A stretch of DNA of 9,838 nt from Clostridia bacterium (GCA_024404125.1 JAKSQL010000028.1:1-9838), one strand, 5' to 3'. Shown: positions 1 to 5,997, counted from the first letter of the stretch. Notes: generated by a model from the letters alone, not told the origin. Made by a program: numbers and translations.

Positions 1-13
1 AGGGCGCTCGATT

Positions 14-42
14 ATAATACCACATTAAACCTATAAAGTCAA
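14..42 (-). promoter_or_regulatory. Strong sigma-A-type promoter reading out of the left edge
   Basis: On the minus strand there is a -35 TTGACT (42 to 37), a 17-bp spacer and a -10 TATTAT (19 to 14) preceded by TGG, which makes an extended -10. An overlapping TATAAT lies at 16 to 11, but its 20-bp spacing is too long. Transcription would start near position 6-7 and run off the window, so the gene it serves is unseen. The near-consensus elements and the A-tracts just upstream suggest a highly expressed target such as a stable RNA operon, but that is inference. Confidence 0.65.
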
Positions 43-45
43 CAC

Positions 46-73
46 TTTTTTGAACTTTTTTTAAACTTTTTTT
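46..73. repeat. Three helically phased A/T-tracts (UP-element-like or curved DNA)
   Basis: T runs at 46-51, 56-62 and 67-73 are separated by GAAC, AAAC-type linkers, giving a repeat period of about 10-11 bp, one helical turn. On the minus strand they are A-tracts lying immediately upstream of the -35 box at 37-42. Phased A-tracts are known to bend DNA and to act as UP elements contacting the RNA polymerase alpha C-terminal domains. The rest of the AT-rich stretch to about 140, including the 10-bp palindrome GTATATATAC at 115-124, shows no gene or RNA that I can recognise. Confidence 0.55.
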
Positions 74-136
74 GAACGCCCATTTTCGACACAAAATATG
101 GTGCTTATATATATGTATATATACTATTTATATATA

Positions 137-163
137 ATAAAAGAGTAGGTAATTCCTACTCTT
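137..163 (-). terminator. Intrinsic terminator overlapping the pnuC stop codon
   Basis: The arms AAGAGTAGG (141-149) and CCTACTCTT (155-163) pair perfectly over 9 bp around a 5-nt loop. On the minus strand the hairpin is followed by a U-rich run (TTATTATATA). The pnuC TAG stop (158-156) lies inside the first arm, so the terminator overlaps the last codons of the gene. It should end the soj-spo0J-pnuC transcript. Confidence 0.75.
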
Positions 164-908
164 CATTATGGCGCCTTATATATTTTGTCCATTTGATATA
201 GCCGTAGGTGGTGTTGGTAAGGTATCCGGCTTTAAGAACCAACAAAACGTACTGTCCCGCAAGTATATTCATTACTGCTTCAAGTATTGCGCTTACGTAC
301 CATGCTATCCACTGTTCCTTATATCTCAACAGTATGAAAATTCCGTTTGCTATACCTACTGCGCTGCAACACGCATCGAGATAGCAAACAACGTTTTCAA
401 GTACGGGATTTTCCGCAAGTATGCCGTACTCAGGGTCTATTTTTGTAAGGAGGTACCCTATGCCTACCGTCCACACAAAAATGGCCGCTATTACAACTAC
501 TTCCTGCCATCCTTTAAGTGAGCGCACCTTTGTTACAGACCTTTTTTCTTCGTCAGGGTGACGGTTCCACGCGATAAAACTTATTATATCGCAGGGTATC
601 CAAAAAAACAGGGTGGTTGCCATAGTCGCAAAGCGGTACATACAGACTATGCATATCGCAATTTCACAAAGTTCTACAAGTAGCGATACCGCAAAATTCC
701 ACTTGCTTTGTTTGGATATAAGCAGTTCACAAAGTATATTTGTAAATATATCAATGAGATAAAGCGCCATAATAAGTTTGCCGTTTACTCCGCCGATATC
801 TTCCTCGGGGAATATAAAGGCAAACACAAAAGACAGTGCTATTATCGAAATAAACCATATTTTTTCATAAAGCGAAAAATATGACCATAATTTTTTTAAC
901 TTTTGCAT
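156..908 (-). CDS. pnuC: PnuC-family nicotinamide riboside transporter
   Basis: This 250-residue polytopic membrane protein resembles PnuC vitamin transporters, which move nicotinamide riboside (other members move related B vitamins) by facilitated diffusion, coupled to intracellular phosphorylation. There are about seven hydrophobic segments. Family-like signatures include FFWIPCDIISFIAW at about 101-114, RYKEQWIAW at 195-203 and the C-terminal NTTYGYIKW at 222-230. Length is normal for the family. The ATG at 908 has a GGAG Shine-Dalgarno about 7 nt upstream. It begins 30 nt after spo0J with no terminator or clear promoter between them, so it is probably the last gene of the soj-spo0J transcript. 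No riboswitch fits in that gap. Substrate is inferred from family membership; a thiamine- or riboflavin-type PnuT/PnuX relative cannot be excluded. Confidence 0.82.
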   Translation of the reverse strand: MQKLKKLWSYFSLYEKIWFISIIALSFVFAFIFPEEDIGGVNGKLIMALYLIDIFTNILCELLISKQSKWNFAVSLLVELCEIAICIVCMYRFATMATTLFFWIPCDIISFIAWNRHPDEEKRSVTKVRSLKGWQEVVVIAAIFVWTVGIGYLLTKIDPEYGILAENPVLENVVCYLDACCSAVGIANGIFILLRYKEQWIAWYVSAILEAVMNILAGQYVLLVLKAGYLTNTTYGYIKWTKYIRRHNEE

Positions 909-938
909 TTGTTTCTCCGAATGTGTTTTATGTAAACT

Positions 939-1787
939 TTATTTTTCGGTTAGCTTTTTTGCAAACTCGCTAAGTTCCTTATCACTGTAAAACTCTAACG
1001 TAAGGGTGCCCTTGCCCTTTCCTGTTGGTTTTATGTTAACCCTTCTGCCGAGTTCTTCTTTAAGCGAGAGCTCTACTTCGCTGTAAAAGGTGTTCTTTTG
1101 CTTTTTTGCCGTTACCTTTACTGTATTTAACGGCTTTTGCTTTGCATGTTGCTCTACCTGCCTTACCGATGCGCCGCCTAAGGACATTTCAAAACATTCT
1201 TTGCGGATTTGCGCATCTTCTGCTGAAAGTATTGCTCTTGCATGGCCCGCGGTGATTTTATTAAGCCGTAGCGCTTCAAGTTCTTCTTCGTTAAGATTTA
1301 AAAGTCGCAGGGTATTGGTAACCGCCGCTCTTGACTTTGAAACACTTTGTGCCACCTTATCCTGTGTTAAACCGTAGGTGTCTATAAGTGCCTTATAGCC
1401 GAGAGCTTCTTCAACGGCGTTGAGGTCTTCTCTTTGCAAATTCTCTACCAGCGCCATTTCGGCAAGAGTTTGCTCGTCACATTCTTTTATTACTACGGGA
1501 ACGGTCTGGAGCCCCGCCATTCTGCAAGCGCGCCATCTGCGTTCACCTGCTATAATTTTATATGTACCCGAAGAAGTAGGGCAGACCACTATCGGTTGGA
1601 TAAGCCCATGTTTTTCTATGCTTGACGCGAGTTCGGAAAGCGACTCATCGTCAAAACTTTTTCTCGGTTGATTTCGGTTTGGCTCTATTTCGGTAAGTTT
1701 TATGTTAACCGCACTTTCGCTTTCGGTAGCATTTTCGTTAAAAAGAGCATCAAGTCCCCTGCCGAGACCGCCTTTTTTATTTGCCAT
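939..1787 (-). CDS. spo0J: Chromosome-partitioning protein Spo0J/ParB
   Basis: This 282-residue ParB-family CTPase binds parS sites near the origin, loads as a sliding clamp, and recruits SMC while stimulating Soj ATPase. The N-terminal basic motif GGLGRGLDALF (6-16) matches the segment that stimulates the ParA partner. The CTP-binding and clamp core includes GERRWRA (81-87) and ENLQRE (115-120). The parS-reading helix-turn-helix is near 140-165 (LTQDKVAQSVSKSRAAV), followed by GHARAIL at 181-187. The C-terminal dimerisation region is intact. The ATG at 1787 has an AGGGG Shine-Dalgarno lying in the 3' end of soj, 4 nt away, which suggests coupled translation. Two parS palindromes occur within 1.3 kb upstream. 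It could equally be labelled parB; a nucleoid-occlusion Noc paralogue is less likely because it sits with soj and carries the basic N-terminal motif. Confidence 0.96.
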   Translation of the reverse strand: MANKKGGLGRGLDALFNENATESESAVNIKLTEIEPNRNQPRKSFDDESLSELASSIEKHGLIQPIVVCPTSSGTYKIIAGERRWRACRMAGLQTVPVVIKECDEQTLAEMALVENLQREDLNAVEEALGYKALIDTYGLTQDKVAQSVSKSRAAVTNTLRLLNLNEEELEALRLNKITAGHARAILSAEDAQIRKECFEMSLGGASVRQVEQHAKQKPLNTVKVTAKKQKNTFYSEVELSLKEELGRRVNIKPTGKGKGTLTLEFYSDKELSEFAKKLTEK

Positions 1788-1791
1788 AATT

Positions 1792-2562
1792 TTATCCCCT
1801 CTTATTCTTCTTTAAAAATTCTTTTGCAAGTGAGTTGTATGCATCGGCGCCCTTTGAGCGCTTATCGTAATACTGTATCGGCATACCATAACTCGGCGCT
1901 TCGGAAATTCGTACCGCGCGGGGAATTGTATGCTTATAAAGTTTGTTGGCAAAATATTTTTTGATTTCGCCTACAACCTGATTGGTAAGGTTAAGTCGCC
2001 CGTCATACATAGTAAGTACTATGCCCTCGATTTCTATCGTGGGATTGTAAAGCCGCTTTACCTGACGTATGGATGCCATAAGTTGCGAAAGTCCCTCAAG
2101 AGCATAATACTCGCACTGTATCGGTACCATAACCGTATCGCATGCATTGAGTGCGTTTATGGTTATTAGTCCTAACGAAGGCGGACAGTCTATAAATATG
2201 TAATCGTAATTTTCCCTTACGGGCGCAAGTGCGGTTTTTAACTGCGCCTCGCGGTGCTCGGTTTCTATAAGGTCTACCTCGGCGGCGGCAAGGTCCATAG
2301 ACGAGGGTATTATGTCAACCCCCTTAAATGCCGTATGTACGATTACGTTTTCAACCTTTGAATTGCCTATAAGCAGTTCATAGCAGGTTTCTTTTGTGTC
2401 TTTCTTTCGTATGCCGTATCCGCTTGTGGAGTTGCCTTGCGGGTCCGCGTCCACAAGCAAAACCTTTTTACCGGCAAGTCCTATGCCTGCGGTAAGGTTT
2501 ACGGCAGTGGTAGTTTTACCTACGCCGCCTTTTTGATTTACAACTGCGATTATCTTTCCCAA
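1792..2562 (-). CDS. soj: Chromosome-partitioning ATPase Soj/ParA (TTG start)
   Basis: This 256-residue deviant-Walker ATPase of the MinD/ParA superfamily forms ATP dimers that bind nucleoid DNA. With Spo0J it directs origin segregation, and in Bacillus it regulates DnaA. Visible motifs are the P-loop KGGVGKTTT (11-19) with signature Lys11 and catalytic-loop Lys16, Walker A' VDADPQGN (37-44) and Walker B FIDCPPS (123-129). Basic C-terminal residues around RAVRISEAPS fit the DNA-binding face. Translation most likely begins at the TTG at 2562-2560, because a GAGG site ends 7 nt upstream and the protein begins exactly where ParA proteins begin (GKIIAVVNQKGG). Its promoter and a parS site lie immediately upstream, so autoregulation by Spo0J is plausible. 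The stop is 4 nt before the spo0J start. Confidence 0.96.
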   Translation of the reverse strand: MGKIIAVVNQKGGVGKTTTAVNLTAGIGLAGKKVLLVDADPQGNSTSGYGIRKKDTKETCYELLIGNSKVENVIVHTAFKGVDIIPSSMDLAAAEVDLIETEHREAQLKTALAPVRENYDYIFIDCPPSLGLITINALNACDTVMVPIQCEYYALEGLSQLMASIRQVKRLYNPTIEIEGIVLTMYDGRLNLTNQVVGEIKKYFANKLYKHTIPRAVRISEAPSYGMPIQYYDKRSKGADAYNSLAKEFLKKNKRG

Positions 2563-2569
2563 GTTAATA

Positions 2570-2573
2570 CCTC
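2570..2573 (-). promoter_or_regulatory. soj ribosome binding site (GAGG) supporting the TTG start
   Basis: On the minus strand GAGG at 2573-2570 is followed by 7 nt and then TTG at 2562. No in-frame ATG lies in a usable position, so this site decides the unusual start codon. It lies only 4 bp from the edge of the parS palindrome. Confidence 0.7.
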
Positions 2574-2577
2574 GCTT

Positions 2578-2593
2578 TGTTTCACGTGAAACA
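2578..2593. promoter_or_regulatory. parS centromere site 1 (ParB/Spo0J binding palindrome)
   Basis: TGTTTCACGTGAAACA is a perfect 16-bp palindrome matching the widely conserved bacterial parS consensus, and the symmetry does not extend into the flanks. It sits in the leader of the soj-spo0J operon, roughly +10 to +26 from the predicted start and just upstream of the soj ribosome binding site. Spo0J loaded here could seed the partition complex and could also affect soj transcription or translation; the second role is inference. Confidence 0.95.
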
Positions 2594-2609
2594 TTTATTA
2601 TATGATTTC

Positions 2610-2638
2610 ATTATAACAAAAGTCTTTAAAAAAGTAAA
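2610..2638 (-). promoter_or_regulatory. Sigma-A-type promoter of soj-spo0J-pnuC
   Basis: The minus strand carries -35 TTTACT (2638 to 2633), a 17-bp spacer and a consensus -10 TATAAT (2615 to 2610). The predicted start, near 2603, gives a leader of about 40 nt containing parS. The -35 lies just beyond the U-tract of the spoVAE terminator, so the two transcription units are packed end to end. Confidence 0.7.
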
Positions 2639-2639
2639 C

Positions 2640-2666
2640 AAAAAAGCACTGATTGACAGTGCTTTT
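2640..2666 (-). terminator. Intrinsic terminator of spoVAE
   Basis: The arms AAAAGCACTG (2642-2651) and CAGTGCTTTT (2657-2666) pair over 10 bp with a 5-nt loop. On the minus strand the hairpin is followed by six T residues (complement of 2645-2640, partly within the stem). It starts one base after the spoVAE stop codon and separates spoVAE from the soj promoter. The AT ends are symmetric, so weak activity on the plus strand is possible. Confidence 0.82.
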
Positions 2667-2667
2667 G

Positions 2668-3033
2668 TTATTTGTCGCCCGATTTAAAGAAAAGCGACAT
2701 TAAATATCCGAAGAACATCGCGGCGGTGATTCCAGCCGAGGTGGCTGTGATTCCGCCCGAAAGTATTCCCATTAAACCGTATTCCTTAACACCGTCGCGC
2801 ACTCCCATTGCAAGACTGTAACCAAAACCCGTAAGCGGTACGGTGGCTCCCGCACCGGCAAGTTTAACGAGCGGTTCATAAACGCCTATTGCGGTGAGCG
2901 CCACACCCGCCACAACGTAAGTGACAAGTATTCTCGCGGGGGTAAGTTTGGTGTAATCAATAAGCACCTGACCTATAAGGCAAATAACGCCGCCTACCAA
3001 AAAGGCAAAAAGATATTTAAGGCACATTTCCAT
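2668..3033 (-). CDS. spoVAE: Stage V sporulation protein AE (SpoVAE/SpoVAEb)
   Basis: This 121-residue small membrane protein belongs to the SpoVAC/SpoVAEb family. SpoVA proteins mediate movement of Ca-dipicolinate into the forespore and its release during germination. Diagnostic stretches are GQVLIDYTKLTPARILV near 21-37 and GAGATVPLTGFGYSL near 60-74. There are about four hydrophobic segments and no cleavable signal. Length and the PLTGFGYSL form match SpoVAE rather than the longer SpoVAC. I chose the ATG at 3033 rather than the upstream ATG at 3048, because a GGAG site at 3046-3043 fits 3033 (9-nt spacing) while the longer start abuts a hairpin U-tract and lacks a ribosome site. It stands alone here, without spoVAC or spoVAD beside it, between rarA and soj. 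Confidence 0.9.
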   Translation of the reverse strand: MEMCLKYLFAFLVGGVICLIGQVLIDYTKLTPARILVTYVVAGVALTAIGVYEPLVKLAGAGATVPLTGFGYSLAMGVRDGVKEYGLMGILSGGITATSAGITAAMFFGYLMSLFFKSGDK

Positions 3034-3042
3034 AAAGATTAT

Positions 3043-3046
3043 CTCC
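3043..3046 (-). promoter_or_regulatory. spoVAE ribosome binding site deciding the start at 3033
   Basis: GGAG on the minus strand at 3046-3043 precedes the ATG at 3033 by 9 nt. It would fall inside the coding sequence if the longer start at 3048 were used. The five residues so removed (MEIIF) do not resemble the family N-terminus. Confidence 0.7.
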
Positions 3047-3048
3047 AT

Positions 3049-3084
3049 AAAAAATAGTAACGTTTCACGTGAAACGTTACTATT
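3049..3084 (-). terminator. Probable rarA intrinsic terminator built on the parS palindrome
   Basis: On the minus strand the palindrome can fold as a 14-bp stem (3084-3071 with 3066-3053) closed by a 4-nt ACGU loop. It is directly followed by an uninterrupted run of T (complement of A at 3054-3049). It begins 31 nt after the rarA stop. The plus strand has no T-run after it, so termination would be directional. The stem has only four G-C pairs, which lowers confidence. Confidence 0.6.
3061..3076. promoter_or_regulatory. parS centromere site 2, at the centre of a 32-bp palindrome
   Basis: The core is CGTTTCACGTGAAACG, identical to parS site 1 in its inner 14 bp (GTTTCACGTGAAAC), with a symmetric C/G change at the outermost pair. 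Symmetry continues outward without mismatch to 3053-3084, giving a 32-bp perfect palindrome far longer than parS needs. It lies in the rarA-spoVAE intergenic region, 483 bp centre to centre from site 1, so the two sites bracket spoVAE. Confidence 0.93.
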
Positions 3085-3109
3085 ATTTGCATAACATAAG
3101 ATTTTATTC
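3081..3109 (-). promoter_or_regulatory. Possible forespore (sigma-G/F-like) promoter of spoVAE
   Basis: On the minus strand GAATA (3109-3105), a 17-bp spacer and AATAATA (3087-3081) resemble the sigma-G pattern GNATR...CATNNTA, lacking only the first C of the -10. Family knowledge says spoVA genes are expressed in the forespore under sigma-G. The predicted start, near 3074, falls inside the first arm of the palindrome, so transcripts from here would lack most of the terminator stem. The match is short and AT-rich, so this is tentative. Confidence 0.35.
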
Positions 3110-3115
3110 GGCAGA

Positions 3116-4369
3116 TTATTTTTTCTTTATCTTGTTCCAATATTCTTTAAATGCCTGCTCGGTTTTATTGTCGCCGAATTTGTAGTATTCGGTCGATTTT
3201 AAAATATCGGGAAGATACTGTTGCGCCACATAGTGATTTGGATAGTTGTGCGGATACAGATAATTTTGACCGCGGACAGTAGCATCTTCGCCGTCAAAAT
3301 GTTTGTTTTGCAAATGGCGGGGGATATCTCCCACGTTGCCTTTTTCAATATCTGCAAGGGCTGTGTTTATCGCATTATAAACCGAATTTGATTTCGGAGC
3401 ATTCGCGACGAGCACAACCGCATTTGCAAGCGGTATGCGCGCTTCGGGAAGTCCTAATTCGTTTGCGGTATCTACCGCCGCTTTTACTATCGGGATTATC
3501 TGAGGATAGGCGAGACCTACGTCTTCGTTTGCGCAGACGAGCAGTCTTCTGCAGGCGCTTGGCAAATCACCTGCCGCAAGAAGCCGCGCAAGATAGTAGA
3601 GTGCGGCATCGGGGTCGGAGCCGCGCATGGATTTTTGGTAGGCAGAGATTATATCGTAATGCTCATCACCCTCGCGGTCATACCTTACGGAATTGCCGGC
3701 AAGTATCTGTTCTACCGTCTCATCGGTTATTATATCCTTTTCGCAAAGCATAGAGCAAAGTTCGAGCATATTAAGCGAGCGTCTTACGTCACCTGCGCTT
3801 GCTCTTGCAATTTTTAAAAGATTATCTTCGCTTATTTTTATTTTCTTGTTTTGCTCTTCGGACAACTTTTTTACCGCTCTTTCAAGCACTGCTTTGATAA
3901 CGTCTGCCGTAAGTGTTTTAAACTCAAATACGGAAGAGCGGCTTAATATCGCGTTATAAATATAAAAATACGGGTTTTCGGTTGTGGATGCAATAAGTGT
4001 AATATCACCGTTTTCTATATAAGAAAGAAGTATTTGTTGCTGTTTTTTATTAAAATACTGTATCTCGTCAAGATAAAGAAGTATGCCGTTTTGGGTATCT
4101 ATGCTGCCTATTGTATTTATTATTTCTTTAATATCCGCAGTAGAACTCGTGGTGGCATTAAGATAGCAAAGTTTTTTATTACACTCTTTTGCTATTATAT
4201 TGGCAACGGTGGTTTTGCCCACACCCGAAGGACCGTAAAATATAAGGTTGGGCAAATTTTTACTTTCGATTATTTTTCTTAAAATTTTATCTTTTCCGAG
4301 TAAATGCGACTGACCTGCTACCTCTGATATGTCGGCAGGTATTATTCTGTCAGCAAGCGGTGATTTCAT
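3116..4369 (-). CDS. rarA: Replication-associated recombination protein RarA/MgsA (AAA+ ATPase)
   Basis: This 417-residue clamp-loader-like AAA+ ATPase acts at stalled replication forks and single-strand/double-strand junctions. The N-terminus SPLADRIIPADISEVAGQSHLLG is family-typical. Walker A GPSGVGKTT is at 46-54, Walker B ILLYLDEIQ at 96-104, a sensor-1-like STTENP follows, and an arginine-finger-like ILSRSSVFEF comes after that. The C-terminal half carries the RarA tetramerisation region, including VGLAYPQI and the HYVAQQYLP stretch. I place the start at the ATG at 4369: GGAGG lies 6 nt upstream and the seven extra residues of the longer reading (from 4390) cover this ribosome site. It diverges from spoVB and has its own sigma-A promoter. 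Full length, with no visible defect. Confidence 0.94.
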   Translation of the reverse strand: MKSPLADRIIPADISEVAGQSHLLGKDKILRKIIESKNLPNLIFYGPSGVGKTTVANIIAKECNKKLCYLNATTSSTADIKEIINTIGSIDTQNGILLYLDEIQYFNKKQQQILLSYIENGDITLIASTTENPYFYIYNAILSRSSVFEFKTLTADVIKAVLERAVKKLSEEQNKKIKISEDNLLKIARASAGDVRRSLNMLELCSMLCEKDIITDETVEQILAGNSVRYDREGDEHYDIISAYQKSMRGSDPDAALYYLARLLAAGDLPSACRRLLVCANEDVGLAYPQIIPIVKAAVDTANELGLPEARIPLANAVVLVANAPKSNSVYNAINTALADIEKGNVGDIPRHLQNKHFDGEDATVRGQNYLYPHNYPNHYVAQQYLPDILKSTEYYKFGDNKTEQAFKEYWNKIKKK

Positions 4370-4375
4370 AGTATA

Positions 4376-4380
4376 CCTCC
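4376..4380 (-). promoter_or_regulatory. rarA ribosome binding site (GGAGG) deciding the start at 4369
   Basis: GGAGG on the minus strand is followed by the 6-nt spacer TATACT and then ATG at 4369. This is a near-ideal Shine-Dalgarno arrangement. It would be inside the reading frame if the longer start at 4390 were used. Confidence 0.85.
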
Positions 4381-4399
4381 ACACCCACAATATATTTCT

Positions 4400-4428
4400 A
4401 TTTTACAATACTTTTTTATATTTTTCAA
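4400..4428 (-). promoter_or_regulatory. Sigma-A-type promoter of rarA
   Basis: The minus strand shows -35 TTGAAA (4428 to 4423), a 17-bp A-rich spacer and -10 TAAAAT (4405 to 4400). The predicted start near 4393 leaves a leader of about 24 nt. The remaining divergent spacer to spoVB (4429-4462) shows no convincing plus-strand promoter. Confidence 0.65.
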
Positions 4429-4464
4429 CAGTTCTTATAACACTTCGCCTTTCATAGAATTTAA

Positions 4465-4470
4465 AGGTGA
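4465..4470 (+). promoter_or_regulatory. spoVB-type gene ribosome binding site deciding the start at 4479
   Basis: AGGTGA at 4465-4470 is 8 nt before the ATG at 4479. The in-frame GTG at 4467, which would give a protein four residues longer, is part of this Shine-Dalgarno sequence and has no good site of its own. ATG 4479 is therefore preferred. Confidence 0.75.
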
Positions 4471-4478
4471 ACTTTTCT

Positions 4479-5996
4479 ATGAAAAAAACTTTATTTATCA
4501 AAAATGCCGCAATACTTACAGTTACCTCGCTGCTGTTGAGATTTATGGGCATCGTCTTTAAAGTATGGCTTTCAAATACGGTGGGCAGTGAGGGAATAGG
4601 GCTCTATCAGTTGGTCTTTTCGGTGTATGTTCTTGCCTCTACCTTTGCTATGAGCGGAATATCCACCGCGGTTACACGTCTTGTTGCGGAAGAAATGGCA
4701 AAAGACAACACTTCCTGCATAGTACCCATACTTAAAAAAGCCGTTTTCTTTTCGCTTTCGGTTGCCTTTGTGTCTTCGGGCTTGCTTATTTTCTTTTCAA
4801 GAATTATAGCAATACGTCTTTTAGAAGACGAAAGAGCCGTATTTTCACTTAACATTTTAGCGCTTACGTTACCGTTTTTGGCAATATCCTCCTGCTTTCG
4901 CGGATATTTTATTGCAAGAAGAAAAGTAACACCGGCTACCTCCTCGCAAATTTTTGAGCAGATTATCAGGATAGTAACGGTTGTGCTTTTGATTAGACGG
5001 TTTCGTTCGTATTCGTTATCCGTAATATGCGCCGCGATATTTATAGGAGATACGGTAGCCGAGGCATTCTGCACACTTGTTATGTATCTTTTGTATAAGA
5101 AAGACCGCAACAAAATTGTTACGGAAGATGTTTGTCAAAAAGACAACGGATACGGCAAAAAAATAGTACGTATTGCTTTTCCGATAACACTCGGCAGATA
5201 TTTAAACTCCGCATTAAGAACGGCAGAAAACATTTTAGTACCTAAAAATCTATTAAAGTATGACAGCACCTCAAACGCGTTATCTCTTTTCGGAATGATA
5301 AAAGGAATGGCTTTGCCGATACTGTTTTTCCCCTCGACCTTACTTAACGCGCTTTCAACCCTGCTTATTCCCGAAATGACCGAAGCAATGGCAAAAAAAA
5401 GGAACTTGCTTGTAAAACTGACAGTTGAGCGTATTATAAAAACCACCTGCGTTATATCCCTTATATTCGCCGCGATTTTCTTTGTAATAGGGGAGAAAAT
5501 AGGCATACTGATTTATAACAGTAAAGACGTTGGGTTTCTGCTTTTCGCATTGGCACCCATTGTGCCGCTTATGTATCTTGACAGTGTTTGTGACGGGATA
5601 CTTAAAGGGCTTGACCAACAGGTGTTTACCTTTCGCACCTCGGTTGCCGATTCCGCAATAAGAATTTTTTTGGTGGTAACCGTTTTGCCTAAATACGGTA
5701 TGTTCGGATTTATCGGCATTATGTATTTTTCAAATATGCTTACCTGCTTTTTAAACGTAGGCCGCCTAATCTATATAAGCGGAGCGAAAATAGAAGCAAT
5801 TAAAAATGTTATCATTCCTTTAAGCGCCGCTTTTATGATTACCTCTTTGCTTAAATTTGCGCTTTCCGAATTTGCGGATTTAAGCGGTTTGGTTTACATA
5901 ATACTTTTTTGTGGGATCAGTCTTGCTGCTTACGGGGCATTTATTCTTACCTTTAAGATAATCAGTATAGACGAAATTAAATCAATCGTAAAATAG
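4479..5996 (+). CDS. spoVB: SpoVB-type polysaccharide/lipid flippase (MOP superfamily)
   Basis: This 505-residue membrane protein of the MOP superfamily (MurJ, Wzx and SpoVB relatives) has about 12-14 hydrophobic segments and charged inter-helix loops. The N-terminal region with LLRFMGIVFKVWLSNTVGSEG, then GLYQLVFSVYVLASTFAMSG and RLVAEEMA, is typical of SpoVB-like proteins. Other family-like stretches are CFRGYFIARRKVTPAT and, near the middle, FPSTLLNALSTLLIPEMTEA. Such proteins are thought to flip lipid-linked cell-wall precursors; SpoVB is needed for spore cortex assembly in Bacillus. It is the only plus-strand gene here and is flanked by its own terminator. The symbol is assigned by resemblance; a vegetative MurJ/YtgP-like flippase cannot be ruled out. 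Confidence 0.75.
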   Translation: MKKTLFIKNAAILTVTSLLLRFMGIVFKVWLSNTVGSEGIGLYQLVFSVYVLASTFAMSGISTAVTRLVAEEMAKDNTSCIVPILKKAVFFSLSVAFVSSGLLIFFSRIIAIRLLEDERAVFSLNILALTLPFLAISSCFRGYFIARRKVTPATSSQIFEQIIRIVTVVLLIRRFRSYSLSVICAAIFIGDTVAEAFCTLVMYLLYKKDRNKIVTEDVCQKDNGYGKKIVRIAFPITLGRYLNSALRTAENILVPKNLLKYDSTSNALSLFGMIKGMALPILFFPSTLLNALSTLLIPEMTEAMAKKRNLLVKLTVERIIKTTCVISLIFAAIFFVIGEKIGILIYNSKDVGFLLFALAPIVPLMYLDSVCDGILKGLDQQVFTFRTSVADSAIRIFLVVTVLPKYGMFGFIGIMYFSNMLTCFLNVGRLIYISGAKIEAIKNVIIPLSAAFMITSLLKFALSEFADLSGLVYIILFCGISLAAYGAFILTFKIISIDEIKSIVK

Positions 5997-5997
5997 C

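Noticed and set aside
1..155. AT-rich left end as a possible oriC or DNA-unwinding element
   Set aside because: No DnaA-box cluster (TTATCCACA-like) is present. The AT-rich sequence is explained as well by a terminator tail, A-tracts and an outward promoter.
168..521. Plus-strand open reading frame of 117 codons
   Set aside because: It lies antisense to pnuC, has no ribosome site and no recognisable protein character, whereas the minus-strand frame has clear PnuC motifs.
909..938. Riboswitch or separate regulatory leader for pnuC
   Set aside because: Only 30 nt separate spo0J and pnuC, too short for a known NAD- or vitamin-type riboswitch, and no hairpin is visible.
2640..3084. The two parS palindromes as a repeat pair of a mobile element flanking spoVAE
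   Set aside because: Both are explained by the parS consensus, their flanks are unrelated, and there is no transposase or target duplication.
4432..4460. Possible promoter for spoVB, TTCTTA-17-TAGAAT, or a sigma-E-like CATAGAAT
   Set aside because: The -35 match is poor in both readings, and the predicted start near 4467 would exclude the ribosome binding site at 4465-4470 from the mRNA.
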